A stretch of DNA of 64,000 nt from JBMNGN01 sp050949865 (GCA_050949865.1 JBMNGN010000001.1:124001-188000), one strand, 5' to 3'; numbered from the stretch's first letter, positions 34,567 through 42,577 are shown. Numbers and translations are program-made. Notes: a model not told the origin generated them from the sequence alone.

Positions 34567-35523
34567 CTATGGCATGATTCTTCTAGCTCCAACATATCTC
34601 TTAAAATAATAGGAATCATCAAGCGATGTGTATATGACCCCACCGCTCTCGGGTGAACTCGAATGGATAAATTTATTGTCTCCAACATAAATACCTACAT
34701 GGTTTACGCTATTACCACCGCAGCAAAAAAACACTAGATCCCCGGGCATGAGATTATTCCTCTCTACACTAATTCCTACCCGGTACTGATCGGATGCAGT
34801 TCTGGGCAACTCCTGGCCAAAGTAGGAAAAAACATGTTTCACCAAACCGGAACAGTCAAACCCCCGGCGGGATTGACCGCCATAAAGATATGGAGTTCCT
34901 AAAAACTCCGCAGCCTTCTCAATGACTTCCAGCCTTCTGCCATAACCGGAACGAGAAGGTGGTTCGGGTTTTATAATAACAATTAAATCCCCTACATAAA
35001 TATCATCATTAATGAGATTATTGCATTTCCGTATTAAATCTATGCCTACTCCGTATTGCATGGCAATACTATTAAGGGTATCCCCGTTTTTAACTTCGTG
35101 GGCAACAGTAGTACTACTATCAATGGCAGTAACAGCCGGTATTAGAAGCTTTTCCCCTATTGACAGGAAATCGGTATATTTATTATTAATAGCCCTTAGC
35201 TGTTCCAGAGAAACACTAAAAAGATTGGCTATAGCAGTTAGTGTATCCCCGCTTTTTACGTAGTATTCCAATTGTCCAACTGGTACTGCACTTGTATAAA
35301 CCTCAGGATTATTAAGAATCAATTTTTTACCAACTGGCAGAAAATCACTCTCAAGGTTGTTGAGTTCTTTAATGGTTTCGATGCTCACTCCATGTTTAAC
35401 TGAAATATCCCACAGGGTGTCTCCTGGTTCTACTGTATATAAATCCTCTCTTCCCATGGCTGGATTAGAATAAAGCCCTATTGCTAGGATAACCAAAAGC
35501 AGAATCTTAATAATCCTGTGCAA
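34567..35523 (-). CDS. Secreted LysM x3 - NlpC/P60 peptidoglycan hydrolase
   Basis: About 318 residues. Signal peptide (HRIIKILLLVILAIG then SNPAMG) followed by three LysM domains at roughly residues 28-70, 85-128 and 140-183, each with a V-x-x-GDTL core, and an NlpC/P60 domain from about 198 with the catalytic Cys in FDCSGLV and His in NHVGIYVGD. It would bind wall glycan and cut the stem peptide between D-Glu and the diamino acid. The frame is open from ATG 35556 without a ribosome-binding site; AAAGGTGG ten bases before TTG 35523 makes that the better start and leaves a clean signal peptide. Confidence 0.93.
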   Translation of the reverse strand: MHRIIKILLLVILAIGLYSNPAMGREDLYTVEPGDTLWDISVKHGVSIETIKELNNLESDFLPVGKKLILNNPEVYTSAVPVGQLEYYVKSGDTLTAIANLFSVSLEQLRAINNKYTDFLSIGEKLLIPAVTAIDSSTTVAHEVKNGDTLNSIAMQYGVGIDLIRKCNNLINDDIYVGDLIVIIKPEPPSRSGYGRRLEVIEKAAEFLGTPYLYGGQSRRGFDCSGLVKHVFSYFGQELPRTASDQYRVGISVERNNLMPGDLVFFCCGGNSVNHVGIYVGDNKFIHSSSPESGGVIYTSLDDSYYFKRYVGARRIMP

Positions 35524-35612
35524 GTTATTTCTACCACCTTTGCAGAACTCTCCCATAATTAGCTTATTCTACATTAAGTGGCACAGTTCCTTTATTTATG
35601 CACCGCAAATTT

Positions 35613-36461
35613 TTATCTCATGATCTTGATTTTCTTAGTGTGATGTTTATAAAGATTATCTACCAAGTCCATAGTGATACCGGCTTCCCCTAACCCTGCA
35701 CTTTCCCCTCCAACGTTATCAAGACCGTGGAAATCCGAACCTCCGGTTATTATCAATCCCTTCTCCCTGCCGATCCTTAAAAACTCTTCTGTCTGCTCAC
35801 TGGTATGTTCAGGATAATAAGCTTCGATCCCTTCAACCCCTATATCTATAGCATATTTAAGCCATGATGGCTCTTTTAGCAGTCCCGGGTGGGCAATTAC
35901 AGGAATTCCCCCGGCGTTTCGGATTAAATTAACGGCTTCCTGGGGTAAAAACTTGTAGCGGGGAACATAAGCCGGCTTCCCCGGCCCAATGTACTCACTA
36001 AAAGCTTCCTTGACCGATGCTGCATACCCGCCCTCAATTAGAGCCTGGGCAATATGCGGTCTTCCTATTAGGCCGCCCCGAGCAAGCTCAGCTACCCTGT
36101 TGATGGTGATAGAAAATCCCATATCGCAAAGCTTATTTATCATCTCTATAGCTCGGTTATGACGGGCTTTTTTTATTTCGTTCAGCCTTTTGTTTAAATG
36201 GTAGTTTTTATGATCTATAAAATACCCCAAAATATGAATCTCATTTCCCTGGTACTCGGTATTCAGCTCGATACCGGGAATCAAATCAATATTCAATCTG
36301 TTTTCGCTAACATAGCTGAGGGCCAGTGGTAGACCGTCTACTGTATCATGATCGGTAATTGCTATACCTTCTAACCCGGTCTGTATAGCCATATCTATTA
36401 TTTGCCGAGGTGAAAAGACGCCATCGGAAGCTGTTGTATGGACATGCAGATCATATAACAC
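35613..36461 (-). CDS. PHP-domain phosphoesterase (YciV/RnaAM-like)
   Basis: 282 residues. Metal-binding PHP motifs HVHTTASDG (N-terminus), ITDHDTVDG, PGIELN and GSDFHG are present, matching the YciV/TrpH group, whose characterised members are 3',5'-nucleotide bisphosphatases and 5'-3' exonucleases on short RNA. GTG 36461 follows AGGGGTG at eight bases. It follows the dipeptidase gene by 23 bases in the same direction. Confidence 0.9.
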   Translation of the reverse strand: MLYDLHVHTTASDGVFSPRQIIDMAIQTGLEGIAITDHDTVDGLPLALSYVSENRLNIDLIPGIELNTEYQGNEIHILGYFIDHKNYHLNKRLNEIKKARHNRAIEMINKLCDMGFSITINRVAELARGGLIGRPHIAQALIEGGYAASVKEAFSEYIGPGKPAYVPRYKFLPQEAVNLIRNAGGIPVIAHPGLLKEPSWLKYAIDIGVEGIEAYYPEHTSEQTEEFLRIGREKGLIITGGSDFHGLDNVGGESAGLGEAGITMDLVDNLYKHHTKKIKIMR

Positions 36462-36484
36462 TTAGTATCACCCCTCTTATTCTT

Positions 36485-37411
36485 TTAGCCTAATACCCGG
36501 TTTATAACCCTAAGTGCGTTTTCTTTAAGGATCAATTGTATCTCATTCTCATTAAATCCTCTTTTCCTGAGCAGAGGCTGCAGACTTAAATACCCTTCAA
36601 TTCCAGGCAAAATAATCTCATCAGAACCGTCAAAGTCAGAGCCCAGTGCTACATGTTCCACCCCAATTAAATCGGAAATAAATACCATATGATCAATTAA
36701 ATCATCAATAGTGCAATTCCCAGGTTTAATAAAGCTATTCACCTGAGTAACTCCGACAATTCCGCCATTCTCAGCCAGACTTAAGAGCTGGGCATCATTT
36801 AGATTCCTTTGATGGTTGCACAAGGATGCAGCATTGGCATGGGATACCATAACCGGCTTGTTATAGTTTTCCAGCACCTCATAAAAACCTTTTTCAGACA
36901 AATGGGCCAAATCAAGCAATATATTCATACCTTCAAGCATCCTTACCAATTCTTTTCCTTTTACACTCAGTCCGCCTGCCTGCTTACCTTCCCCGACTCC
37001 ATCTGCCAGCAGGTTTCTTGCATTCCAGGTAAGGGCTATACTGCGCAACCCCAGTTTATACAGGATCCTTAAAATCTCGTCATCATTGCCCAGGGCTTCG
37101 GCTCCTTCAAGATGCAGAAGGCACCCTATCTTTCCCCGATGGTTTGCCTCTTTAATAGATTGGCTATCGGTAACCAAATATAAATAGGCCGCATTACTGT
37201 CGAGCTCCTGGTAGAAATTATCAATTTGGAACAGAATATTCCTTAAACTGGTGTTGGAATCTGCCGGCATGGTGAAAAGTGACATTATCTGCAGTATCAA
37301 ACCGGCCTGTTGCGCCCTCTCGATATCAAAATGACAGGTATTATTAAAGAGAGAACATTTATTTTCAAGCAGTTTGGGTAGAATATCGCAGTGCAAATCT
37401 ATTATTCCCAT
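36485..37411 (-). CDS. Membrane-dipeptidase-like (M19) dipeptidase
   Basis: Zinc dipeptidase of 308 residues in the renal/membrane dipeptidase family. The metal motif IDLHCDIL opens the protein, EGAEAL gives the bridging Glu, VMVSHANAASLCNHQRN gives the His ligands, and LGSDFDGSDE the late Asp. It probably hydrolyses dipeptides, possibly D-containing ones; no signal peptide is visible, so it is likely cytoplasmic. ATG 37411 follows AAAGGAG. Separated from spoVS by a terminator. Confidence 0.92.
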   Translation of the reverse strand: MGIIDLHCDILPKLLENKCSLFNNTCHFDIERAQQAGLILQIMSLFTMPADSNTSLRNILFQIDNFYQELDSNAAYLYLVTDSQSIKEANHRGKIGCLLHLEGAEALGNDDEILRILYKLGLRSIALTWNARNLLADGVGEGKQAGGLSVKGKELVRMLEGMNILLDLAHLSEKGFYEVLENYNKPVMVSHANAASLCNHQRNLNDAQLLSLAENGGIVGVTQVNSFIKPGNCTIDDLIDHMVFISDLIGVEHVALGSDFDGSDEIILPGIEGYLSLQPLLRKRGFNENEIQLILKENALRVINRVLG

Positions 37412-37430
37412 ATTCCTTTTCTCCTTTGCC

Positions 37431-37463
37431 TAAAATAAAACACCTGCCAATAAAGGGCAGGTG
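37431..37463 (-). terminator. Terminator after spoVS
   Basis: CACCTGCC (37441-37448) pairs with GGCAGGTG (37456-37463). T-rich tails occur on both sides, so it may work bidirectionally; on the minus strand it closes spoVS. Confidence 0.8.
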
Positions 37464-37497
37464 CATTTTTTTTAAAATATAGCAAACATCGTGAGGT

Positions 37498-37758
37498 TTA
37501 TCTGGGTTCAATTATTAATTTAATAGCGGTTCTTTCTTCGCCATCGATGGTTATATCTGTAAATGCTGGAATGCAGATGAGATCCATACCACTGGGAGCT
37601 ACAAATCCTCGAGCAATTGCTATAGCTTTAATTGCTTGATTAATTGCTCCAGCACCTATGGCCTGTATCTCAGCGGCTCCCTTTTCCCTTAATACTCCTG
37701 CTAAAGCTCCTGCAACTGAATTCGGACTAGATTTAGCTGAAACCTTTAATACTTCCAT
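37498..37758 (-). CDS. spoVS: Stage V sporulation protein S
   Basis: 86-residue SpoVS of the Alba-like fold, needed for late sporulation and septation control in Bacillus. It shows the very conserved MEVLKVSAKSSPNSVAGALA start, EIQAIGAGAINQAIKAIAIA core and AFTDITIDGEERTAIKL end. ATG 37758 follows GGAGG. A sigma-H-type promoter about 65 bases upstream and a terminator downstream make it a monocistronic unit. Good evidence for an endospore-former or its descendant. Confidence 0.96.
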   Translation of the reverse strand: MEVLKVSAKSSPNSVAGALAGVLREKGAAEIQAIGAGAINQAIKAIAIARGFVAPSGMDLICIPAFTDITIDGEERTAIKLIIEPR

Positions 37759-37822
37759 CAGATACCCTCCCTCAATTAGTTGTATAAGAAATACTCTAAT
37801 CTCTAGCTTATCTCCTACATGT

Positions 37823-37852
37823 ATATTCTAAATCTTGGTGTTTAATTCCTTC
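37823..37852 (-). promoter_or_regulatory. Sigma-H-like promoter of spoVS
   Basis: On the minus strand GAAGGAATT (37852-37844) and a -10 element with GAATAT (37828-37823) are separated by 12 bases when the 9-base TTAGAATAT block is used. This fits RnAGGAwWW-N11/12-RnnGAATww except for one purine position. B. subtilis spoVS is known to use sigma-H. Confidence 0.55.
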
Positions 37853-37885
37853 TTTTTATTATAAGTTTTGGATAATTTTTCTAAT

Positions 37886-38665
37886 TTATTCTACGATTCG
37901 GGAGAATCTCTGGATCCGGGTCACTGAGTTGGTTAATTCATCAATTTCTAGTACCACCCCTTGTATTTGAGCTTTGCCTTTTGCAACATCCAATCTTACC
38001 GGTCGTTGGGTCAAGAATTTTTGCAAAACCATGTTTTTGTCCATTCCAAGAACGGAGTCGATAGGTCCGGTCATACCAAGATCAGTGATATAAGCGGTGC
38101 CTTTACTCAAAATCTGTTCATCAGCAGTCTGAATATGGGTATGGGTTCCTAGTACTGCTGTAACCTGTCCATCTACAAAATGAGCCAAAGCAAGTTTTTC
38201 AGAAGTGGCTTCCGCATGAAAGTCCACTATAATTATATGGGCGAGGGCTTTTATATTATGTATAATATCATTGATTTTGCGAAATGGGCAATCCAAATCA
38301 TTAAGATAAACCCTTCCAGATAAGTTAATAACCGCAATTTTCTTTAAACCTACATCAAAAAACTCATAACCGTGCCCCGGGCAGGGCTCAGGATAGTTGG
38401 CCGGTCTGATTATTTGGGGCATATCGTCAATAAAAGTGAGCAATTCCTTGTTGTCCCACACGTGGTTCCCCATAGTCAGAACATCGATTCCATAACCAAT
38501 TAATTCATTGGCTACATCCCAGCTTAAACCCCGCCCCCCAGAAGCATTTTCCGCATTGGCTATGGTAAAGCTAATCTGGAATTCTTCCTTCAAACGGGGA
38601 AGAAGGTTCTTTATCGCTCTTCTGCCTGGGCGACCGACTATGTCCCCTATCACAATTAGGTTCAA
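37886..38665 (-). CDS. ymdB: Metallophosphoesterase YmdB (TIGR00282)
   Basis: 259-residue calcineurin-like phosphodiesterase; the Bacillus protein hydrolyses cyclic nucleotides and influences biofilm/motility choice together with RNase Y. Metal motifs: IGDIVGRPGR, NAENASGG, MGNHVWDN, DFHAEATSE and GTHTHIQTAD. Start TTG 38665 is set by GGAGG seven bases upstream; TTGA overlaps the preceding gene's stop. Order rny-(unknown)-ymdB-spoVS mirrors Bacillus. Confidence 0.95.
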   Translation of the reverse strand: MNLIVIGDIVGRPGRRAIKNLLPRLKEEFQISFTIANAENASGGRGLSWDVANELIGYGIDVLTMGNHVWDNKELLTFIDDMPQIIRPANYPEPCPGHGYEFFDVGLKKIAVINLSGRVYLNDLDCPFRKINDIIHNIKALAHIIIVDFHAEATSEKLALAHFVDGQVTAVLGTHTHIQTADEQILSKGTAYITDLGMTGPIDSVLGMDKNMVLQKFLTQRPVRLDVAKGKAQIQGVVLEIDELTNSVTRIQRFSRIVE

Positions 38666-39162
38666 TTACTGACCTCCCGAATGTTATTAAGGATAAATAT
38701 CTTACCTTCCTCACGGAAAATACTGAAATTCATAGCCCCAATGTCGCTGTTATTCACCCTTTTTAGCAGCTTATTGGTTAACCTCTTTTTTAATCGTTCC
38801 TGGCCAATCTCCTGATCATCGTTCACTATTATCCTATCTGCAAGATGAGTACGGATAAGGTCTACTAGCAGGTCGATTTCTTCCTCTGATACAGTATCTA
38901 CATCCCGGGTAACCCGGAGCAGGCTAATCCCTAAGCTTTCAGTCAAGGTAATCCTGGTCAATCTGCTTGCCTGGCTAAACAAATGTTGATATGTATCTAA
39001 GCCATTAGCAATATATTTAAGTACAGGCTCAAGATCGGCTGCCCCCAAAAGAGCAAATTCCAGCATAATTGTATTTTCATCAGCATTGTAACTCACTGCA
39101 TTTAGCTCACGGTATTTAGCTGAAGTACTAATAATTATTTCTAACCCGGCATTAATCTGCAT
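38662..39162 (-). CDS. Hypothetical protein between rny and ymdB
   Basis: About 166 residues with a mixed alpha/beta pattern and no TM segment or recognised motif: an N-terminal half beginning MQINAGLEIIISTSAKYREL and a basic, helical C-terminal half (GQERLKKRLTNKLLKRVNN). The frame is open from TTG 39180, but AAGGAG nine bases before ATG 39162 decides the start. Its stop overlaps the ymdB start by four bases, so the two products are made together. I cannot assign a function; the location suggests a link to RNA turnover or YmdB signalling. Confidence 0.65.
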   Translation of the reverse strand: MQINAGLEIIISTSAKYRELNAVSYNADENTIMLEFALLGAADLEPVLKYIANGLDTYQHLFSQASRLTRITLTESLGISLLRVTRDVDTVSEEEIDLLVDLIRTHLADRIIVNDDQEIGQERLKKRLTNKLLKRVNNSDIGAMNFSIFREEGKIFILNNIREVSN

Positions 39163-39179
39163 TATGATCTTCTCCTTCA

Positions 39180-39200
39180 AACAAGTAATATAAACTTGTT
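39180..39200. promoter_or_regulatory. Inverted repeat ahead of the unknown-ymdB pair
   Basis: AACAAGT at 39180-39186 and ACTTGTT at 39194-39200 form a perfect 7-bp repeat just before the ribosome-binding site. About 40 bases further upstream TGCTATAAT (minus strand, 39250-39242) is an extended -10 without a clear -35. The repeat could be an operator or a leader hairpin. Confidence 0.4.
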
Positions 39201-39283
39201 CTTCAGCAGATCAAAAGTTCCTTCTACTGCCGCACTTGTAAATTATAGCATAAATCCACAATGGCTGCTGGCTCAAATATTCC

Positions 39284-39314
39284 GTAAAAAAACTACAGGA
39301 CCAGCCTGTAGTTT
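39284..39314 (-). terminator. Terminator of rny
   Basis: AAACTACAGG (39290-39299) pairs with CCTGTAGTTT (39305-39314); on the minus strand it is followed by TTTTTTTACGG. Begins 12 bases after the rny stop. Confidence 0.85.
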
Positions 39315-39325
39315 AAAAATTTATT

Positions 39326-40867
39326 TTATTTTGCGTATTCGACTGAGCGTGTTTCCCTTATTACTACAACTTTAATCTGTCCCGGGTAATCTAAGGTTTG
39401 CTCTACCTGAGCAGCTATATCCCTGGCTAGATTAATGGACTGCAAATCATCTATTTCTTCAGGTTTAACGATTATTCTTACTTCCCTACCAGCCTGAATA
39501 GCAAAGGATTTCTCAACCCCACTAAATGAATCCGCTAAAGCCTCCAACTTTTCAAGCCGTTTTATATAGGCTTCAAGCGTTTCTCTTCGGGCTCCCGGTC
39601 TGGATGCTGATATAGCATCGGCAGCCTGGACCAATACTGCTTCCATGGTTTGAGGTTCTATGTCGCCATGATGGGCTTCAATACAGTGAATAATCTCCTT
39701 ACTTTCCCGGTATTTTTTGGCCAAGTCTATGCCAATTTCAACATGCGGCCCGCTTATTTCATGATCTACCGCCTTCCCAATATCATGCAGAAGACCGGCC
39801 CTTTTGGCTACGGCAGCATCAATGTTTAACTCAGCCGCCATAATACCTGCAAGGTGAGCCACCTCAATTGAATGTTTTAAAACATTTTGGCCATAGCTGG
39901 TACGGTATTTTAACCGGCCCAATAGCTTTATCAGTTCCGGATGCAACCCATGCACCCCAACTTCAAACGCTGCCTGTTCACCCAGTTCTTTAATCTCGGC
40001 ATCTATTTCCTTTTGTGCCTTTTCAACCATTTCTTCGATCCGAGCTGGATGAATCCGGCCGTCTGAAACCAGATTTTCCAGGGCTACCCGGGCAATCTCC
40101 CGGCGAATCGGGTCAAATGATGAAAGTATAACCGCTTCCGGCGTATCATCAATAATCAGGTCAACCCCGGTCATGGTTTCAAAGGTTCTTATGTTTCGCC
40201 CTTCTCTGCCTATTATCCGGCCCTTCATTTCATCATTAGGCAATGCTACTACAGATACGGTGGTTTCTGATACCACATCTGCCGCACACTTTTGAATAGC
40301 GAGGGAAATGATGTTTTTTGCCCTCTTATTAGCTTCCTCTCTGGCTTCGGCCTCCATGCTCTTAATCATTATTGCCGTTTCCTGCCTGATTTGCTGTTCA
40401 ACATTGTTCAGCAACAATTCCTTGGCCTCTTCCGAAGATAAACCTGAGAGCCTTTCCAGCTCTTTTAATTGCTGGGAAAGAACCAGCTTTAAATCGTTTT
40501 GGGTTTTTTCAACCTCTTTTTCTTTTTCATGCAACAGATGTTCTTTTTTTTCAATATTATCTGTTTTTTTATCCAGCAATTCTTCCTTCTGGATTATGCG
40601 CCTCTCCATTCGATCCAGTTCACGCCGTCTTTCACGAAGGTCTTTTTCGGCTTCCATTCGGTTATGATGAATTTCATCCCTAGCCTCCAGCAAAATTTCC
40701 TTCTTTTTGGCCTCTGATTCCTTGATAGCCTCATCAATGATCTTGTTTGCCTGCTCCTCTGCCGCACCTATTCTGCTTTCAGCCAGGATTTTTCTGAAAT
40801 AATAACCTGCAATTAAGCCTATAGCCAGAGAAAGGGTAATTACTAAAAAGGCTTCTACTGTGTTTAT
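39326..40867 (-). CDS. rny: Ribonuclease Y with an apparent ATA start codon
   Basis: Membrane-anchored endoribonuclease that starts mRNA decay. From 40867 the frame encodes 513 residues, the normal length: N-terminal TM (FLVITLSLAIGLIAGYYF), a long charged coiled coil (about 25-190), KH domain with GRIIGREGRNIRTFE, and HD domain with LLHDIGKAVDHE. No ATG, GTG or TTG exists between an in-frame TGA (40876-40874) and the TM segment. The only codon correctly placed is ATA 40867-40865, eight bases after a perfect AAGGAGGT. Starting at the first standard codon, TTG 40693, would remove the anchor and leave 455 residues. Confidence 0.93.
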   Translation of the reverse strand: MNTVEAFLVITLSLAIGLIAGYYFRKILAESRIGAAEEQANKIIDEAIKESEAKKKEILLEARDEIHHNRMEAEKDLRERRRELDRMERRIIQKEELLDKKTDNIEKKEHLLHEKEKEVEKTQNDLKLVLSQQLKELERLSGLSSEEAKELLLNNVEQQIRQETAIMIKSMEAEAREEANKRAKNIISLAIQKCAADVVSETTVSVVALPNDEMKGRIIGREGRNIRTFETMTGVDLIIDDTPEAVILSSFDPIRREIARVALENLVSDGRIHPARIEEMVEKAQKEIDAEIKELGEQAAFEVGVHGLHPELIKLLGRLKYRTSYGQNVLKHSIEVAHLAGIMAAELNIDAAVAKRAGLLHDIGKAVDHEISGPHVEIGIDLAKKYRESKEIIHCIEAHHGDIEPQTMEAVLVQAADAISASRPGARRETLEAYIKRLEKLEALADSFSGVEKSFAIQAGREVRIIVKPEEIDDLQSINLARDIAAQVEQTLDYPGQIKVVVIRETRSVEYAK

Positions 40868-40904
40868 ATGTGTTCACCTCCTTACAGAACAATATAAATT
40901 TCCA

Positions 40905-40929
40905 TAAAAAAACCGAGTAAAAACCCGGC
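40905..40929 (-). terminator. Terminator-like hairpin in the rny leader
   Basis: Minus strand CCGGGT (40928-40923), loop TTTT, ACTCGG (40918-40913, one G-U pair), then a run of seven T. It lies 38 bases before the rny start, so it either ends an upstream transcript or attenuates rny. Confidence 0.6.
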
Positions 40930-41136
40930 TAATAGAATCTTTACTTTTATCAATCATAAAACTACCAAAGTAATTTGCATAATACCAACCTGCATAATCT
41001 GCCGCAGGACGGAATATACTCTTATTTTAGTAGTTTCTTGATAACCTAGTGAGTTTACGAACTCACCTCAACCACAACAGACAACCACTTAAATATATAA
41101 AAACCCAATAGATAATATCTAAATCATAAGGGTTCT
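40905..41136 (-). ncRNA. Candidate rny leader or independent small RNA of about 230 nt
   Basis: The 348-base gap between recA and rny holds no protein gene. A promoter (41171-41143) and a T-run hairpin (40929-40905) bound a transcript of about 230 nt on the minus strand. Inside are hairpins GTGAGTT/AACTCAC (41049-41066) and CCTGC/GCAGG (about 40989-41009), plus a longer AACCC/GGGTT structure near its 5' end that may be the recA terminator. I do not recognise a known RNA family. Confidence 0.4.
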
Positions 41137-41142
41137 GAAAAA

Positions 41143-41171
41143 TCTATATTAATAAGCGTCTATACGGTCAA
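41143..41171 (-). promoter_or_regulatory. Candidate promoter upstream of rny
   Basis: TTGACC (41171-41166) and TATAGA (41148-41143) with a 17-base spacer on the minus strand, within the recA-rny gap. Confidence 0.6.
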
Positions 41172-41231
41172 GTAAAAGTAAGATTCTAACCAAGTCTTAT
41201 GTATAAATTGTAGTTAGTTTACCGTACAGTG

Positions 41232-42269
41232 TCAAGCTTCGTCTACCGGGTTGTCCAGCCGGCAATTATTATTTATTATATAATCTCTGATTTTTTGTTC
41301 TAAAAGCTTATACAGCTCGGGATTGTTTCTAATATATTCCTTGGTATTTTCTCTTCCCTGCCCCAAGCGTTCACCTTCATAAGAATACCACGACCCGCTC
41401 TTGGTAATAATGCCAATTTCTGAAGCAACATCTAAGATATCTCCTTCTTTAGATATTCCAGAACCAAACATAATATCAAATTCAGCGGTCTTAAACGGTG
41501 GAGCTACTTTATTCTTAACCACTTTAGCTTTCGTCTTATTGCCTACTAATTCACTCCCTTGTTTAATGGGCTCGCCTTTTTTGACTTCAATTCTAATTGA
41601 AGAATAGAACTTCAATGCTCTGCCTCCGGTTGTAGTCTCAGGACTTCCGTAAACTATTCCGACCTTTTCCCGGATTTGATTAATGAATATGGTACATGCC
41701 CTGGATTTGCTGATATGAGCCGTAAGTTTTCTTAAGGCTTGTGACATTAACCTTGCCTGCAACCCAACGTGAACATCACCCATTTCCCCATCTAATTCAG
41801 CTCGGGGCACTAAGGCTGCCACTGAATCAATTACTATAACATCGATTGCACCACTTCTAACTAAGGCTTCAGCGATTTCAAGCGCTTGTTCGCCTGAATC
41901 AGGCTGAGCCACCAAAAGGTTGTTTACATCTACCCCAAGCCTGCGCGCGTAGAGGGGATCCAAAGCATGCTCGGCATCAATAAAGGCGGCCATACCCCCT
42001 TCCTTTTGGGCTTCAGCAATAACATGAAGAGCAACTGTAGTTTTACCCGACGATTCTGGTCCAAATATTTCAATAACCCGCCCCCTGGGTAATCCGCCCA
42101 CTCCCAGAGCCACATCTAAAGAAATACATCCCGTGGATATGGTTTCAACATTCATGTTAAGCGCTTCGCCTAGCTTCATTATGGAACCTTTGCCAAATTG
42201 CTTCTCAATATTCCTGATAGTGCTATTCAGGGCTTCAATTTTACCCTGGTTTATTTCAATATCTCTCAT
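41232..42269 (-). CDS. recA: Recombinase RecA
   Basis: Strand-exchange protein and LexA co-protease. About 345 residues. Walker A GPESSGKTT, DAEHALDPLYARRLGV, Walker B VIVIDSVAAL, loop L1/L2 region with GEMGDVHVGLQARLMSQA and NQIREKVG and GGRALKFYSS. The frame is open from 42287; AGGAGG five bases before ATG 42269 decides the start. A LexA box covers the 5' leader, so it is SOS-induced. Confidence 0.98.
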   Translation of the reverse strand: MRDIEINQGKIEALNSTIRNIEKQFGKGSIMKLGEALNMNVETISTGCISLDVALGVGGLPRGRVIEIFGPESSGKTTVALHVIAEAQKEGGMAAFIDAEHALDPLYARRLGVDVNNLLVAQPDSGEQALEIAEALVRSGAIDVIVIDSVAALVPRAELDGEMGDVHVGLQARLMSQALRKLTAHISKSRACTIFINQIREKVGIVYGSPETTTGGRALKFYSSIRIEVKKGEPIKQGSELVGNKTKAKVVKNKVAPPFKTAEFDIMFGSGISKEGDILDVASEIGIITKSGSWYSYEGERLGQGRENTKEYIRNNPELYKLLEQKIRDYIINNNCRLDNPVDEA

Positions 42270-42280
42270 TGGTACCTCCT

Positions 42281-42294
42281 CAAACATTTGTTCG
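42281..42294. promoter_or_regulatory. LexA (DinR) box of recA
   Basis: CGAACAAATGTTTG read on the minus strand matches the Gram-positive SOS box CGAAC-RNRY-GTTYG at every position. It lies just before the recA ribosome-binding site and overlaps the expected transcription start. Confidence 0.92.
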
Positions 42295-42301
42295 TATTTA
42301 A

Positions 42302-42331
42302 ATTATATATTTATCTGATTTAAAAAATCAA
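42302..42331 (-). promoter_or_regulatory. Promoter of recA
   Basis: TTGATT (42331-42326) and TATAAT (42307-42302) with an 18-base spacer, directly upstream of the LexA box. Confidence 0.65.
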
Positions 42332-42398
42332 ATAATATTTATTATAATAATTAGGTCAAATATATAGGCCGGCTTTGAATAGTTTATCATACGCTGGT

Positions 42399-42428
42399 TT
42401 GACTTTTAGTAACTGGTTTGATTAATAT
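42399..42428 (+). promoter_or_regulatory. Promoter of the tupABC leader
   Basis: TTGACT (42399-42404) and TAATAT (42423-42428) with an 18-base spacer, ahead of the structured leader. Confidence 0.55.
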
Positions 42429-42452
42429 TAAATCAAGATTCTATCAAGTAAT

Positions 42453-42575
42453 TCTCCGAGATATTTAACCTAACGCTCGTGTAGCCATGGTTCTTTATCC
42501 GATAGGGTATAGTAGGAAACGACTATGCCTCCCTTTAAGGAAAGGAGATGAGATATGCAAAATTATGTCCAATTG
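42453..42575 (+). promoter_or_regulatory. Structured leader resembling a Moco/Tuco riboswitch
   Basis: The 5' leader of the tungstate transporter holds a 10-bp stem GGTATAGTAG-GAAA-CGACTATGCC closed by a GAAA tetraloop (one A-G mismatch), followed directly by CTCCCTTT-aagg-AAAGGAG. A CTCCGAG stretch stands near the 5' end. Conserved CTCCGAG, GCCTCC and GGAGA elements with a GNRA loop are features I associate with the molybdenum/tungsten cofactor riboswitch. A terminator follows before tupA. The class is inferred from context and partial motif match, not from an alignment. Confidence 0.5.
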
Positions 42576-42577
42576 TG

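Noticed and set aside
37801..37820. AGGAGAT as the sigma-H -35 element of spoVS
   Set aside because: The matching -10 at this register reads GAGTAT; the pair at 37852-37823 fits far better.
40308..40717. Plus-strand Phe/Ser-rich frames opposite rny
   Set aside because: Mirror image of the Lys/Glu-rich coiled coil of RNase Y; composition is an artefact.
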